A stretch of DNA of 15,831 bases, taken from positions 1 to 15,831 of the forward strand of contig CANIMM010000040.1 in NCBI GenBank assembly GCA_947468255.1. Reading direction: 5' to 3'. The DNA is from Chitinophagaceae bacterium (GTDB lineage: Bacteria > Bacteroidota > Bacteroidia > Chitinophagales > Chitinophagaceae). Shown one piece after another: positions 7,648-15,593 of this stretch. Under the pieces are notes generated by a model. The model was not told the DNA's origin and made no database searches. It saw only the letters and a list, made by a program, of their open reading frames with translations. Both the position numbers and the translations under genes were made by a program. The stretch's first letter is position 1; each line of letters opens with the position of its first letter.

Positions 7648-8400
7648 TTACCGCTTAAAAAGCAGCACGATGGCGCCCAAAAAAGTAAGAACAATCACTA
7701 CTTTTCGGTAATTGTCGTCCTTTATTTTTGAAACTATTCTAAGGCCTACCCAAAAACCAATCAGCAGGGCAGGCAAAAGCAGTATGTCGGTATACACCGA
7801 TTCAAGGGTGATATTTTTCCAGAAAAAAACTTGAAAGGGTAATTTAAAAAGATTAATCACTAAAAATATCCAAGCCGCGGTACCAATAAAATCATTCTTA
7901 GACATCCGCATCGCCAAAAAATAAATATTGGAAAAAGCTCCCGCCAGATTACCTAGCATAGTAGTAAAACCTGCTGCTAATCCCATGTTGGCTACAAATA
8001 ATTTATTGGTAGGGATGAGTGGATTTTTTCGCATTTCCAATGCAATCATGATTGCCACAGTTACAATGATAATGACGGCCATTATTTTTCTAAAAACAGC
8101 CTCATTCATATCTTTTCCAACATATACTCCCACCAGAATTCCAATGGCCATCCATGGAATCAATTTCCAAAAATGATGCCACTGAGCATGTCGATGGTAA
8201 TAGGATACAGCAATAATATCTGCTACACAAAGCAGTGGAAGCACAATCCCTGTAGATGCCTTACTACCAAAAACAATTGCCATGATGGTAACATTCATCA
8301 TGTCGATTCCTTTCAACCCAGCTTTTGAAAGCCCAATGAAAAAGGCTGCTAATAAAATCAGGCCCCAGTTGAAAAAAGAAAATATGAATAGAAGTTGCAT
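7648..8400 (-). CDS. TauE/SafE family membrane permease (sulfite/organosulfur exporter type)
   Basis: A 250-residue hydrophobic protein with about eight predicted transmembrane segments (roughly 5-25, 33-57, 78-95, 102-121, 133-160, 170-190, 203-221 and 231-248). The inverted-repeat layout of TauE/SafE (formerly DUF81) is visible: GLSKAGLKG near 23-31 in the first half and MLGNLAGAFSNIYFLAMRM near 148-166 in the second. Family members have been linked to export of sulfite, sulfoacetate or related anions, but most are uncharacterised, and no sulfur-metabolism gene is nearby. It starts at ATG 8398-8400 without an evident -7 element and is separated from the tRNA gene upstream by a strong terminator. 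It converges on the HAD gene with zero spacing, so the two transcripts must overlap or end inside each other's gene. Confidence 0.88.
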   Translation of the reverse strand: MQLLFIFSFFNWGLILLAAFFIGLSKAGLKGIDMMNVTIMAIVFGSKASTGIVLPLLCVADIIAVSYYHRHAQWHHFWKLIPWMAIGILVGVYVGKDMNEAVFRKIMAVIIIVTVAIMIALEMRKNPLIPTNKLFVANMGLAAGFTTMLGNLAGAFSNIYFLAMRMSKNDFIGTAAWIFLVINLFKLPFQVFFWKNITLESVYTDILLLPALLIGFWVGLRIVSKIKDDNYRKVVIVLTFLGAIVLLFKR

Positions 8401-8462
8401 AGCTATTTGGATATTTTATATTCAGGGTTCTGAACGTACTGTTTTTAAGGGATAATGCTTTG

Positions 8463-8502
8463 AAACAATAAAAAGTCACTTGTTAGTGACTTTTTATTGT
8501 TT
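8463..8502 (-). terminator. Strong hairpin terminator after tRNA-Gln
   Basis: AAACAATAAAAAGTCACT and AGTGACTTTTTATTGTTT form a perfect 18-bp stem with a 4-base loop (TGTT on the + strand). The GC-bearing core GTCACT/AGTGAC is flanked by A-tracts and T-tracts on both arms, so it can work in both directions. It begins 5 bases after the tRNA 3' end and shields the permease gene from tRNA transcription. Confidence 0.85.
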
Positions 8503-8507
8503 TTTTG

Positions 8508-8578
8508 TTACCCGACCAGGATTCGAACCTAGACAAGCAGAATCAGAATCTGCTGTACTACCATTATACTATCAGGCA
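8508..8578 (-). tRNA. tRNA-Gln, anticodon CTG
   Basis: A full 71-base cloverleaf reads on the minus strand. The acceptor stem pairs TGCCTGA with TCGGGTA (7 bp with two G-U pairs), with discriminator A. The 3-bp D stem is GTA/TAC around TAATGGTAG. The anticodon arm is GCAGA-TTCTGAT-TCTGC, with anticodon CTG at loop positions 34-36. A 4-base variable loop and the T arm CTAGG-TTCGAAT-CCTGG follow. The first pair is U1-A72, a known identity feature of glutamine tRNAs. The 3' CCA is not encoded (CAA follows), so it must be added enzymatically. The terminator begins 5 bases downstream. Confidence 0.95.
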
Positions 8579-8590
8579 ATTAATTGGTGG

Positions 8591-8598
8591 CAAATTTA
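8591..8598 (-). promoter_or_regulatory. -7 element of the tRNA-Gln promoter
   Basis: On the minus strand TAAATTTG matches TANNTTTG and ends 12 bases before the tRNA 5' end, which would give a very short 5' leader. I see no convincing TTTG -33 element upstream. Confidence 0.45.
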
Positions 8599-8650
8599 AA
8601 GTAATAATTTAACTTATTCACCGTCATGGCTAATTTGACAGAATTAAATT

Positions 8651-8672
8651 TACTGTGTTATGATGTACAGTA
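8651..8672. other. Dyad between the tRNA-Gln and DUF5916 genes
   Basis: TACTGT and ACAGTA flank a 10-base spacer, forming a 22-bp imperfect palindrome just behind the DUF5916 stop and ahead of the tRNA promoter. It lacks a T-tract in the direction of transcription (the T-run precedes it), so it is not a standard terminator. An operator or a weak 3' hairpin is possible. Confidence 0.25.
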
Positions 8673-8681
8673 TAAAAAAAA

Positions 8682-10853
8682 TCACTTGTTCCACCAAAAG
8701 GTAATTTTAAGTACTAGCGCTCGGTTGCGAACATAGAATGGAGCGGTATAGTAATTATCGGTGTATACAATAAAGAAATCGCTGGCAGGTTTGTATCGCC
8801 ATTGTAATCGAGTATTTAAGTTCACATTTTTTTGCTGGTCATTGTATTGCACAAAAGTGGTAAAGAAAAATGTGTTGGTTAATGTAACATCAATACGAGG
8901 CCCAATAAGCCAGAAACTGGTTTGTCCCCAAGGCTTTGGCAGGTCGATATGATTGTAGTTAGCGCTTAAAGTGATATTTACAAATGGTTGAAAACGGTAA
9001 CCAACATCTGCAGTTAGGTTCAATCGGTTTCCATTGGCATAATATCCTCCAAATCTGGAGGAGAATGCATAGGTAAATAGTTTTTGCGGTTTAGAAATAT
9101 AGCTGGTTCCCCAAGCGTTCCAACTATGTTGAGAGCCAATCGGAAGCATTACGTTACCCGTGTTGGTAGGGTCAAATGGTTTTAGGAGGTCTACATAATC
9201 ATGTGCTATCCAAGCATCAATGATTCCTTGGCTTCTTAAATTAATTTTATAGTCAATTAGGGTTTCATTATCTGTTCGAATAAAACTTTTGGTAAAGAAA
9301 AAAGTGGAACTAAATACTGGGCCATGACTTAAAATAACACCCTTTTTTGGAAAAAATAAATGGCTGATTAGGGGGTTAATTTTAATATAATCATTTCGTG
9401 GAACATAACCAACCTCGGCCAGGTAATTTTTACCTACTATTTCATGTTGCCATGCGATGATCCATTTTTTATTGATGTATTGCAGATTAGCAGCATGTAC
9501 AAAATCACCATCTATTTTACCAGGACTAAAAGATTTTACCACCATGGCTTTTCCTGAAAATGAATTATTGGGCGATGCAAGATTGTATTCTAAGCCAAGA
9601 TTTCGGTTGTACTGGGAATAGAGTTGTTGTGAACTATCTTTATTGGGTCCGTATTGCAGCGATTGTTTATTTACAAACATCAGTCGGATATTGGAGCGGG
9701 AAAATAAACGTCGCTGGAGTGCTACAACGGTGAAATTTTGTTCGGGTAGCCCTTTTGCTGGGTCAGCTTTTGTTTTCATATCCATGATCCCCATGCGCCA
9801 GTTTTTATCAAGGCTTCCACTCAGTCTAGCGCCATAGCTGATAGGAACTCCTAGGCCTATACGGCGTGAGAAAAAAGGACGAATATTGGCATATCCAAAA
9901 TTCGCAAAAAGGTCAGCATTCTCTAAAAAAAATTGTCTTTTTTCAGGAAAAAACAATTCATATCTATCTAGGTTGGTTACTTGCTTATCTACTTCCACCT
10001 GAGAAAAGTCGGGGTTTACTGTCATATCCAAATTTAGGGAGGAGGTTAGGGCAACCTTTGCATCTGCTCCAAAATCTTTTCGATAGTTGGAAGGAGTTGC
10101 ATGGTCATAATCTTTTGAAAGGCCCGACAATAAATAGGGGATTACAGAAATATTTCCACCTGCTTCCGGTGGTGCTTCATCCCAAACTAGGGTACCAGTA
10201 TAGGCAAGTGCGGAAGTGGTAAATTGTCTTGGAATGGGGGTCCAACTTGATTTTTCTGCAACTTTGATATCCATTCTGCTAAAATTGATTCCCCATTGGG
10301 TAATCCCTTTTTTATACCTCAAGGAAGTAAAGGGGATGGCTGCTTCAAATATCCATTTATCGGGATAGTTTTTTACTTTCGAAACCCACTTGTTGTCCCA
10401 ACTGAGATCTACTACTGATCCATTATATTCGCTTCCATCCCATTGTGCACCGGCTGCATTTGCGCCAAATGTAAATCCATTGGTCCGGTCATCAAATGGG
10501 TCAATGAAAAATATAAAATTATCATTTTTAGAAAAATTAAAATCTCTTCTTAGCGACTCTACCATATAGGGCCCCGGATTTTTGAGGTAGCATATTGCGA
10601 TGATATAAATCTTTTTAGCATCGTAGGCCATCCTTATCGTGGTCTTCACTGTTGCCCTACTAGTATCCATAGGCAATACCATAAAAAAATTATCGGCTGA
10701 GTCCGTATTTTTCCAGGCTGATTCATTCATTTCACCGTCAATCTGAATGGGGGAGGAGGCTTTATGGATGTGTAATTGATAGGAGCTGTTTTTTTTCTGA
10801 GCTATTGTATATAGACTAAGTAAACAAAAAGGAAGGAATAATAAATTTTTCAA
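8682..10853 (-). CDS. CBM9-like / DUF5916 protein, probable outer-membrane barrel
   Basis: A 723-residue exported protein. Residues 1-18 form a signal peptide (KNLLFLPFCLLSLYTIA, followed by QKK). Residues about 25-225 resemble the carbohydrate-binding family 9 sandwich (IQIDGEMNESAW, RMAYDAKKIYI, FFIDPFDDRTNGFTF, WIFEAAIPFTSLRY). Residues about 235-720 match DUF5916, a predicted beta-barrel: PDFSQVEVD, FFPEKRQFFLEN, then alternating aromatic strands to an aromatic-rich C-terminus (ITFWWNK). Such proteins are common in Bacteroidota and have no established reaction; surface sugar or peptide binding is a guess. The best start is TTG at 10853, giving a classical MKN signal peptide. No in-frame ATG or GTG exists close upstream, but an ATG nine bases before it is out of frame by one base across a T6 run. 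The 63-residue gene lies 90 bases upstream on the same strand. Confidence 0.85.
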   Translation of the reverse strand: MKNLLFLPFCLLSLYTIAQKKNSSYQLHIHKASSPIQIDGEMNESAWKNTDSADNFFMVLPMDTSRATVKTTIRMAYDAKKIYIIAICYLKNPGPYMVESLRRDFNFSKNDNFIFFIDPFDDRTNGFTFGANAAGAQWDGSEYNGSVVDLSWDNKWVSKVKNYPDKWIFEAAIPFTSLRYKKGITQWGINFSRMDIKVAEKSSWTPIPRQFTTSALAYTGTLVWDEAPPEAGGNISVIPYLLSGLSKDYDHATPSNYRKDFGADAKVALTSSLNLDMTVNPDFSQVEVDKQVTNLDRYELFFPEKRQFFLENADLFANFGYANIRPFFSRRIGLGVPISYGARLSGSLDKNWRMGIMDMKTKADPAKGLPEQNFTVVALQRRLFSRSNIRLMFVNKQSLQYGPNKDSSQQLYSQYNRNLGLEYNLASPNNSFSGKAMVVKSFSPGKIDGDFVHAANLQYINKKWIIAWQHEIVGKNYLAEVGYVPRNDYIKINPLISHLFFPKKGVILSHGPVFSSTFFFTKSFIRTDNETLIDYKINLRSQGIIDAWIAHDYVDLLKPFDPTNTGNVMLPIGSQHSWNAWGTSYISKPQKLFTYAFSSRFGGYYANGNRLNLTADVGYRFQPFVNITLSANYNHIDLPKPWGQTSFWLIGPRIDVTLTNTFFFTTFVQYNDQQKNVNLNTRLQWRYKPASDFFIVYTDNYYTAPFYVRNRALVLKITFWWNK

Positions 10854-10943
10854 AAAAGCATTGTTTTTAGTGTTGGTAATATTCTGCGAGTAGACTGGGC
10901 AGTTATCTAATAACCGGTAAAGGCTGTTGTAAGCGTACTTATG

Positions 10944-11135
10944 TTATTCGGGTTGCCTTAAAATGATATCCATTAATTCCTTGATAGCATATTTGGTGTG
11001 AACGGTCATATTCGATCCCCCGCTATTGATATGAATTTTGGCCGTTCCGTTTTGAATAGTAAGATTGGTAATATACCTCGTAAATATGATGTGGGTAGCA
11101 CCTGCTGAATCCTGAATAGTAATAAAGTCGTTCAT
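10944..11135 (-). CDS. Hypothetical 63-residue protein
   Basis: A small acidic-to-neutral protein starting MNDFITIQDSAG from an ATG at 11133-11135. No signal peptide or membrane segment is present. It has a likely beta-rich first two thirds (alternating hydrophobics in HIIFTRYITNLTIQNGTAKIHI) and a C-terminal helix (YAIKELMDIIL). The shape loosely recalls small beta-strand/helix proteins such as FlbD-like folds, but I do not recognise a family. Support for coding comes from a good TANNTTTG element 40 bases upstream, a normal ATG, and reading in line with the DUF5916 gene 90 bases downstream. It may be a leader gene of that transcript. The function is unknown. Confidence 0.6.
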   Translation of the reverse strand: MNDFITIQDSAGATHIIFTRYITNLTIQNGTAKIHINSGGSNMTVHTKYAIKELMDIILRQPE

Positions 11136-11175
11136 AAAATTGATTAAATGGTTGTTTCTACCTTATTTCATTCTT

Positions 11176-11203
11176 CAAATATACGGACGAATTGTAAATC
11201 AAA
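11176..11203 (-). promoter_or_regulatory. Promoter of the 63-residue gene
   Basis: On the minus strand TATATTTG (11183-11176) is a full match to the -7 consensus TANNTTTG. It is preceded after 16 bases by TTTG (11203-11200) as a -33 candidate, slightly closer than the usual spacing. A start near 11168 would give a leader of about 33 bases to the ATG. Confidence 0.5.
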
Positions 11204-11215
11204 ATGAGGGGTATG

Positions 11216-11227
11216 TGACTTGAGTCA
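11216..11227. promoter_or_regulatory. Small dyad TGACT-TG-AGTCA, possible operator
   Basis: Two perfect 5-base arms with a 2-base spacer lie 13 bases beyond the -33 element of the 63-residue gene's promoter, a common place for an activator site. A match this short can occur by chance. Confidence 0.22.
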
Positions 11228-11629
11228 TTAAAGGGGAATAGCATTCTTAGTCATTTCTTTAAAAATTTCAATTGATATATTAGTAAAATGTAATATAAAT
11301 ACCTATTTTAGAGATGCTTATTCGAAATCCCCTATACCATTGAAGGCAGCTCCTTATCTTTTATTAACCTTCATTAATGGCATTTTCATATTTAAAACAA
11401 ATAGGTTGTCCGCAAGAATCTAATTTCTTTTCTGATTGGCTTATACATTTATCTATTAGCTAGGCAGTTATTATTTAGAACATATTTGGATTGGATTTTA
11501 TTAATTATTGCGCTCTAATTTCTTTGTAAATAATCACCCTTCCTTTATCTATCCTTCTTAGAAAAACAAAAGAAATCTTTTATTCCTTAATTATAATTAA
11601 GTTTTCTATAATCTTTAAAATTAAATTGC

Positions 11630-14600
11630 GTGATAAGGGAATATTTCTGTTCGAAAATAAAAATAGAATCAGCAAGAGGATGTAACCGTTTATCTAAAAA
11701 AATAATAAACAATAGATATATTGGTTGGTTGCCAATTAAGTTGATGATGGGAATTGCCTTTTTACTTTTGTTTTCAAATAAGGTAATGGCAGATTACACC
11801 ATTGCCGCTGGTAGCAATATCGATGCAAGCACCTTAACCGGACAGAGCGGAGTTTTGACGATAAATGGCACCCTAACTGTAAGCGGGGATATTGTTTTAA
11901 GTGGGTTTACTGCTGTAATTATTAATGGTTCCGCAGGACAAATTTTCTGGTCGGCCAATTCGGCAACTTTAACTTTTCCATCTGTTATTTCATTTGATAT
12001 TAGTAATCCTGGTTTAACGGGGGGCCTTCAGCCTACCAATGGAAGTGCTTCAAAAATTCTTGTACTTGGGACTATTAAAATTGCTGTATCAAACGGTAAT
12101 AGTAATAATGCCGCTTTCTCTTTTGCTCAGTTTAATGCTGCAGGAGGTTTGCCAAAATTTACGCTTACTGCACCAACTTCTGTTTGTTATGGGAATTCAT
12201 TAATAGCCACATTAACTCCCAATGATAATGTGGTTTCTTTTGATTGCTATTGGAGCGTAAGTAAAGGGAGTATTTCTCCAGTTAATTCTTTAGGTTTTAC
12301 TACACCCCAATCTGCCACCATAACTCCAATTAGTTCTAATGTAGCAGAGAGCTATACGGTAAGCTGTTTAGTAACAAGGGCAGGAGATCCGGACACTATT
12401 ACAATACAAAAAGTAACAATTGTAGTTAATCCCCTACCACCATTACCAACTTCAGTAACGGCATCTCCTGCAAATTTCTGTTTAGGCAGCAGTTCAAACT
12501 TAACTGCAACTTCTTCAGGTAATACTATAAAATGGTACAGCGTAAATGTAGCAGGAACTAGTTTGGGTTCAAGTGCCAGCGGAGTAAATTTCCCTGTTGC
12601 TCCTATTGTTAATACCACTTATTATGCAGAAGTAATCATTCCCGCTACGGGTTGTGTTAGTGCTACCCGAAACCCTATTGCCATTACTGTTAATCCACTT
12701 CCAGCCATTACCATTTCAGCTGGCTCAGTGGGAGTTTGTACCAACTCGATAGCACAAACAATTACACAGGCTTATTCCTCCGCCATCAATGGGCCAACTC
12801 AATATAGTATTGTTTGGAATGGATCTCCTTCGAATAGTTTCGTTAATATCAATAATGCGCTATTGACCGCAAGTCCCATCTCAATTTCAGTGCCTGCAAA
12901 TACTTTACCTAATACTTATACAGGAAACCTCACGGTTAAAAATGCAAATGGATGCCTTAGTAATCCAGCAATACCCTTTTCAGTATCTGTGAATGCGCCC
13001 ATTGCAATTACTTCGCAACCTAGTACTTCTAGCTTTTGCTTGGGAAGCAACGCATCGATTAGCTTATCTGTAACTGGAAATTTGCCAACTTATCAATGGC
13101 AGCTTAGCGCTAGCGGGATTGGAGGTACTTATACAAATCTTTCCAATTCTGGTATTTATGCTGGGGTTACTTCTTCATCCCTAAATCTTACTGCACCGCC
13201 AATTGGATTAAGTTCAAATTTTTATCGGGTGTTGGTGAATGGAACCTGTGGTTCGATAACCTCTGATCCAATCGCATTGGAATTTGGTAATTTGTGGATA
13301 GGGAAAATAAGTTCGAACTGGAATGATCCCAATAATTGGTCAGCCGGAATACTTCCTTCTACCATTTGTTTAAATGTTATTATACCCAACCAAATTAATC
13401 AACCAACTTTATCTACTTCACCGGAAGCGGTAATTAATAATCTTATAATTGATCCGGGTGCTACCCTAACAGTTGCCAATACTGCCATGAAAATAGCTGG
13501 TAAGATTACTAATAATGGCTCCTTCAATGTAAGTAATGGCTCACTTGAATTTAATGGTATATCTCCTCAAAATATAGCTGGTAATTTATTTGTAGCAAAC
13601 AGCATTAAGAATCTAACAGTAAGTAACGTCACCGGACTTTCAGTATCGAGTACCTTGGGAAGTCTAATTATTACCGGCGACCTGTCTTTTGGAAATGTAA
13701 ACAATGCAACGCTCAATACTGGAGATAATCTTGTATTGGCTTCCAACGCTACTGCCACAGCTCGGGTAACTGATATCACCAATGGAGGAGTTAATTTTGG
13801 TAATAAATTTTCAGGAAAAGTAACAGTCGAGCGGTATTTTCCTGCACGAAGGGCATGGCGTTTGTTGACGGCTCCAATTTCTGGTGCGGGGTCAATATTT
13901 AGTACTTGGCAAAATAATGGCGTTTTTGCTTCTGGAAAAGGAACCTATATTACCGGCCCGGGCGCCAATTTCAGTACTAATGGCTTGGACTCCAGCTCAC
14001 TTAATAATACCTCATTAAAAATTGGCTCAGCGCTTTCTCCGATTACCAATACAAAAACTACCAATTTGTCAACAGCTACTGGCAATTCGGATAATAAAGG
14101 TTTTTTTATTTTTGTAAGAGGAGATAGAACTCCCAATAATTTGAATGTTAATTATTGTAATACCACCACTTTAAAAAGTAGCGGTATTTTACAAACGGGC
14201 GATCAGCAATTTGCTGCTACACCTAGTTTAGGGGCATTTACTTTAGTTGGCAATCCTTATGCTTCTCCGGTAGATTTTAGTAAATTGGTAAGAACCAATT
14301 TATACAATCGATTTTATGCTTGGGATCCCTATTTGGGTAATGACCAGGGAGGTTATGTAATCATTGATATTGATAGCACGGGCAATTATACAGCAACTCC
14401 TTCAAGACTGGGTGGACAGGCCAAGCTCATTGAATCAAGTCAGGCTGTTTTTGTTGTTACTGCTAGTACCGCCGCTGGCTCCATTAAGTTTACTGAGACA
14501 GCGAAATCGTCTAGCAATCTCCAAGGTCTTTTTAGACAAGGTACTGAGCTCCTGTTTTTTAAAACCAATTTGTATTTACAAAATGATAATGGCAGCAATT

Positions 14601-15535
14601 CCTTGGCAGATGGTAATTTAATTCAGTTTGACAATCATTTTAACGCTGGAGTAGATATGCAAGATGCCATCAAATTGAGTAATGTGTATGAAACAATCGG
14701 ATTGGCAAATGGCACTAGTTCTTTGGCCATCAATCGAAGACCCTTACTTGCCAGCCGGGATACTATATTTTTAAATTTTTCAAGGAATCGGCAAAGAAAA
14801 TATCAGTTTGAATTTGTAGCAGGTAAAATTAAACGGGATAATTTGGCAGGTTTTTTAGAGGATCAGTACCTTAAAAAATTAACCCCATTGAATATGGATG
14901 GAATTACTAAGGTTGACTTTGAAGTATCCTCCAACCCTTTATCTGCTGCTAGTAACCGGTTTAGGGTACTATTTAATCCTTCTGTTAGTTTCAATAAAAT
15001 AAATGCAGCCGTAAAGGGTGATGATATTGCAATAGAGTGGGAAGTGAACGACGAATATAATATTAAGTCCTATGATATTGAGCGTTCAAGCAATGGAATT
15101 AGTTTTGCAAAGTTAGCTGCTAGCCTAGCTTGCGGAAATGGTAAAAAACTAGTTTCCTATGCTTGGCTGGATAGGGAGCCATTGCCTGGTTATTATTACT
15201 ATAGGATCCGGAGCCTCAGCAATAATGATGTAGTTGGTTACAGTAAAGTGGTGAAGGTGAAAATAAATCGCTCTGCCAATGATTTATATGTATTCCCCAA
15301 TCCAGTTACTGAAAGCAATGTTCAAATTCAAATGAATAAAATGCCTACTGGAATATATTTGGTAAGGCTTTTAAGTAGTATTGGGCAGGTGTTGGCTAAC
15401 TATCAGATCTCTCATGCAAACAATATTGCCACAGAAAATATTCATTTACCGAATCGATTGGTTCCGGCGATTTACCAATTAGAGATTACCCATCCAAATA
15501 ATAAAGTCAAAAAAATTACCATAATCGTACAGTAA
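11630..15535 (+). CDS. Large secreted multidomain surface protein with T9SS type A sorting domain
   Basis: A 1301-residue secreted protein. The signal peptide has a hydrophobic core at about 40-50 and likely cleavage after KVMA (54). The GTG at 11630 is the first possible start but leaves a long basic n-region; TTG at 11732, giving MPIKLMMGIAF, is an alternative. Residues 55-180 are a short repetitive beta region. Residues 181-552 form four Ig/PKD-like domains, each with one cysteine pair (186/246, 284/342, 370/442, 470/540). About 555-720 is a beta-solenoid-like stretch opening WIGKISSNWNDPNNW. About 731-965 has VERYFP, AWRLLTAP and GNPYASPVDF, typical of Bacteroidota surface proteins. About 1118-1213 is FN3-like, and about 1218-1301 is the T9SS sorting domain (YVFPNPV to KKITIIVQ). 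No enzyme domain is visible. An adhesive or structural role at the cell surface is likely. It has its own terminator. Confidence 0.88.
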   Translation: MIREYFCSKIKIESARGCNRLSKKIINNRYIGWLPIKLMMGIAFLLLFSNKVMADYTIAAGSNIDASTLTGQSGVLTINGTLTVSGDIVLSGFTAVIINGSAGQIFWSANSATLTFPSVISFDISNPGLTGGLQPTNGSASKILVLGTIKIAVSNGNSNNAAFSFAQFNAAGGLPKFTLTAPTSVCYGNSLIATLTPNDNVVSFDCYWSVSKGSISPVNSLGFTTPQSATITPISSNVAESYTVSCLVTRAGDPDTITIQKVTIVVNPLPPLPTSVTASPANFCLGSSSNLTATSSGNTIKWYSVNVAGTSLGSSASGVNFPVAPIVNTTYYAEVIIPATGCVSATRNPIAITVNPLPAITISAGSVGVCTNSIAQTITQAYSSAINGPTQYSIVWNGSPSNSFVNINNALLTASPISISVPANTLPNTYTGNLTVKNANGCLSNPAIPFSVSVNAPIAITSQPSTSSFCLGSNASISLSVTGNLPTYQWQLSASGIGGTYTNLSNSGIYAGVTSSSLNLTAPPIGLSSNFYRVLVNGTCGSITSDPIALEFGNLWIGKISSNWNDPNNWSAGILPSTICLNVIIPNQINQPTLSTSPEAVINNLIIDPGATLTVANTAMKIAGKITNNGSFNVSNGSLEFNGISPQNIAGNLFVANSIKNLTVSNVTGLSVSSTLGSLIITGDLSFGNVNNATLNTGDNLVLASNATATARVTDITNGGVNFGNKFSGKVTVERYFPARRAWRLLTAPISGAGSIFSTWQNNGVFASGKGTYITGPGANFSTNGLDSSSLNNTSLKIGSALSPITNTKTTNLSTATGNSDNKGFFIFVRGDRTPNNLNVNYCNTTTLKSSGILQTGDQQFAATPSLGAFTLVGNPYASPVDFSKLVRTNLYNRFYAWDPYLGNDQGGYVIIDIDSTGNYTATPSRLGGQAKLIESSQAVFVVTASTAAGSIKFTETAKSSSNLQGLFRQGTELLFFKTNLYLQNDNGSNSLADGNLIQFDNHFNAGVDMQDAIKLSNVYETIGLANGTSSLAINRRPLLASRDTIFLNFSRNRQRKYQFEFVAGKIKRDNLAGFLEDQYLKKLTPLNMDGITKVDFEVSSNPLSAASNRFRVLFNPSVSFNKINAAVKGDDIAIEWEVNDEYNIKSYDIERSSNGISFAKLAASLACGNGKKLVSYAWLDREPLPGYYYYRIRSLSNNDVVGYSKVVKVKINRSANDLYVFPNPVTESNVQIQMNKMPTGIYLVRLLSSIGQVLANYQISHANNIATENIHLPNRLVPAIYQLEITHPNNKVKKITIIVQ

Positions 15536-15562
15536 TTTTTGAAAAAATGGTTGCTTTGCTTT

Positions 15563-15593
15563 AAGCTGCCTCCATTTTGGGGGCAGCTTTTTT
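15563..15593 (+). terminator. Rho-independent terminator after the T9SS protein gene
   Basis: AAGCTGCCTCC and GGGGGCAGCTT form an 11-bp stem with one G-U pair and an ATTTT loop, followed by a T-tract running to 15593. It starts 28 bases after the stop codon. Confidence 0.9.

Larger units (their letters stand above)
11136..11629. other. 494-base AT-rich intergenic region
   Basis: This gap separates the minus-strand 63-residue gene from the plus-strand T9SS protein gene, so it should hold two divergent promoters. The minus-strand promoter is visible (11176-11203), with a small dyad beyond it. For the plus-strand gene I see only weak candidates, such as TTTG at 11523-11526 followed 23 bases later by TATCCTTC. 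I found no RNA gene, repeat family or convincing coding frame. Confidence 0.6.

Noticed and set aside
8260..8479. Minus-strand frame of about 70 residues overlapping the permease start
   Set aside because: It shares bases with the permease N-terminus in another frame and crosses the terminator hairpin; there is no sign of coding.
9866..10222. Plus-strand open frame of 118 residues inside the DUF5916 gene
   Set aside because: It is antisense to a conserved exported protein, shows no family motif and has no promoter or leader of its own.
11377..11463. 28-codon frame (MAFSYLKQIG...) in the long intergenic gap
   Set aside because: It is too short and unremarkable, has no promoter element at a suitable distance and can arise by chance in AT-rich sequence.
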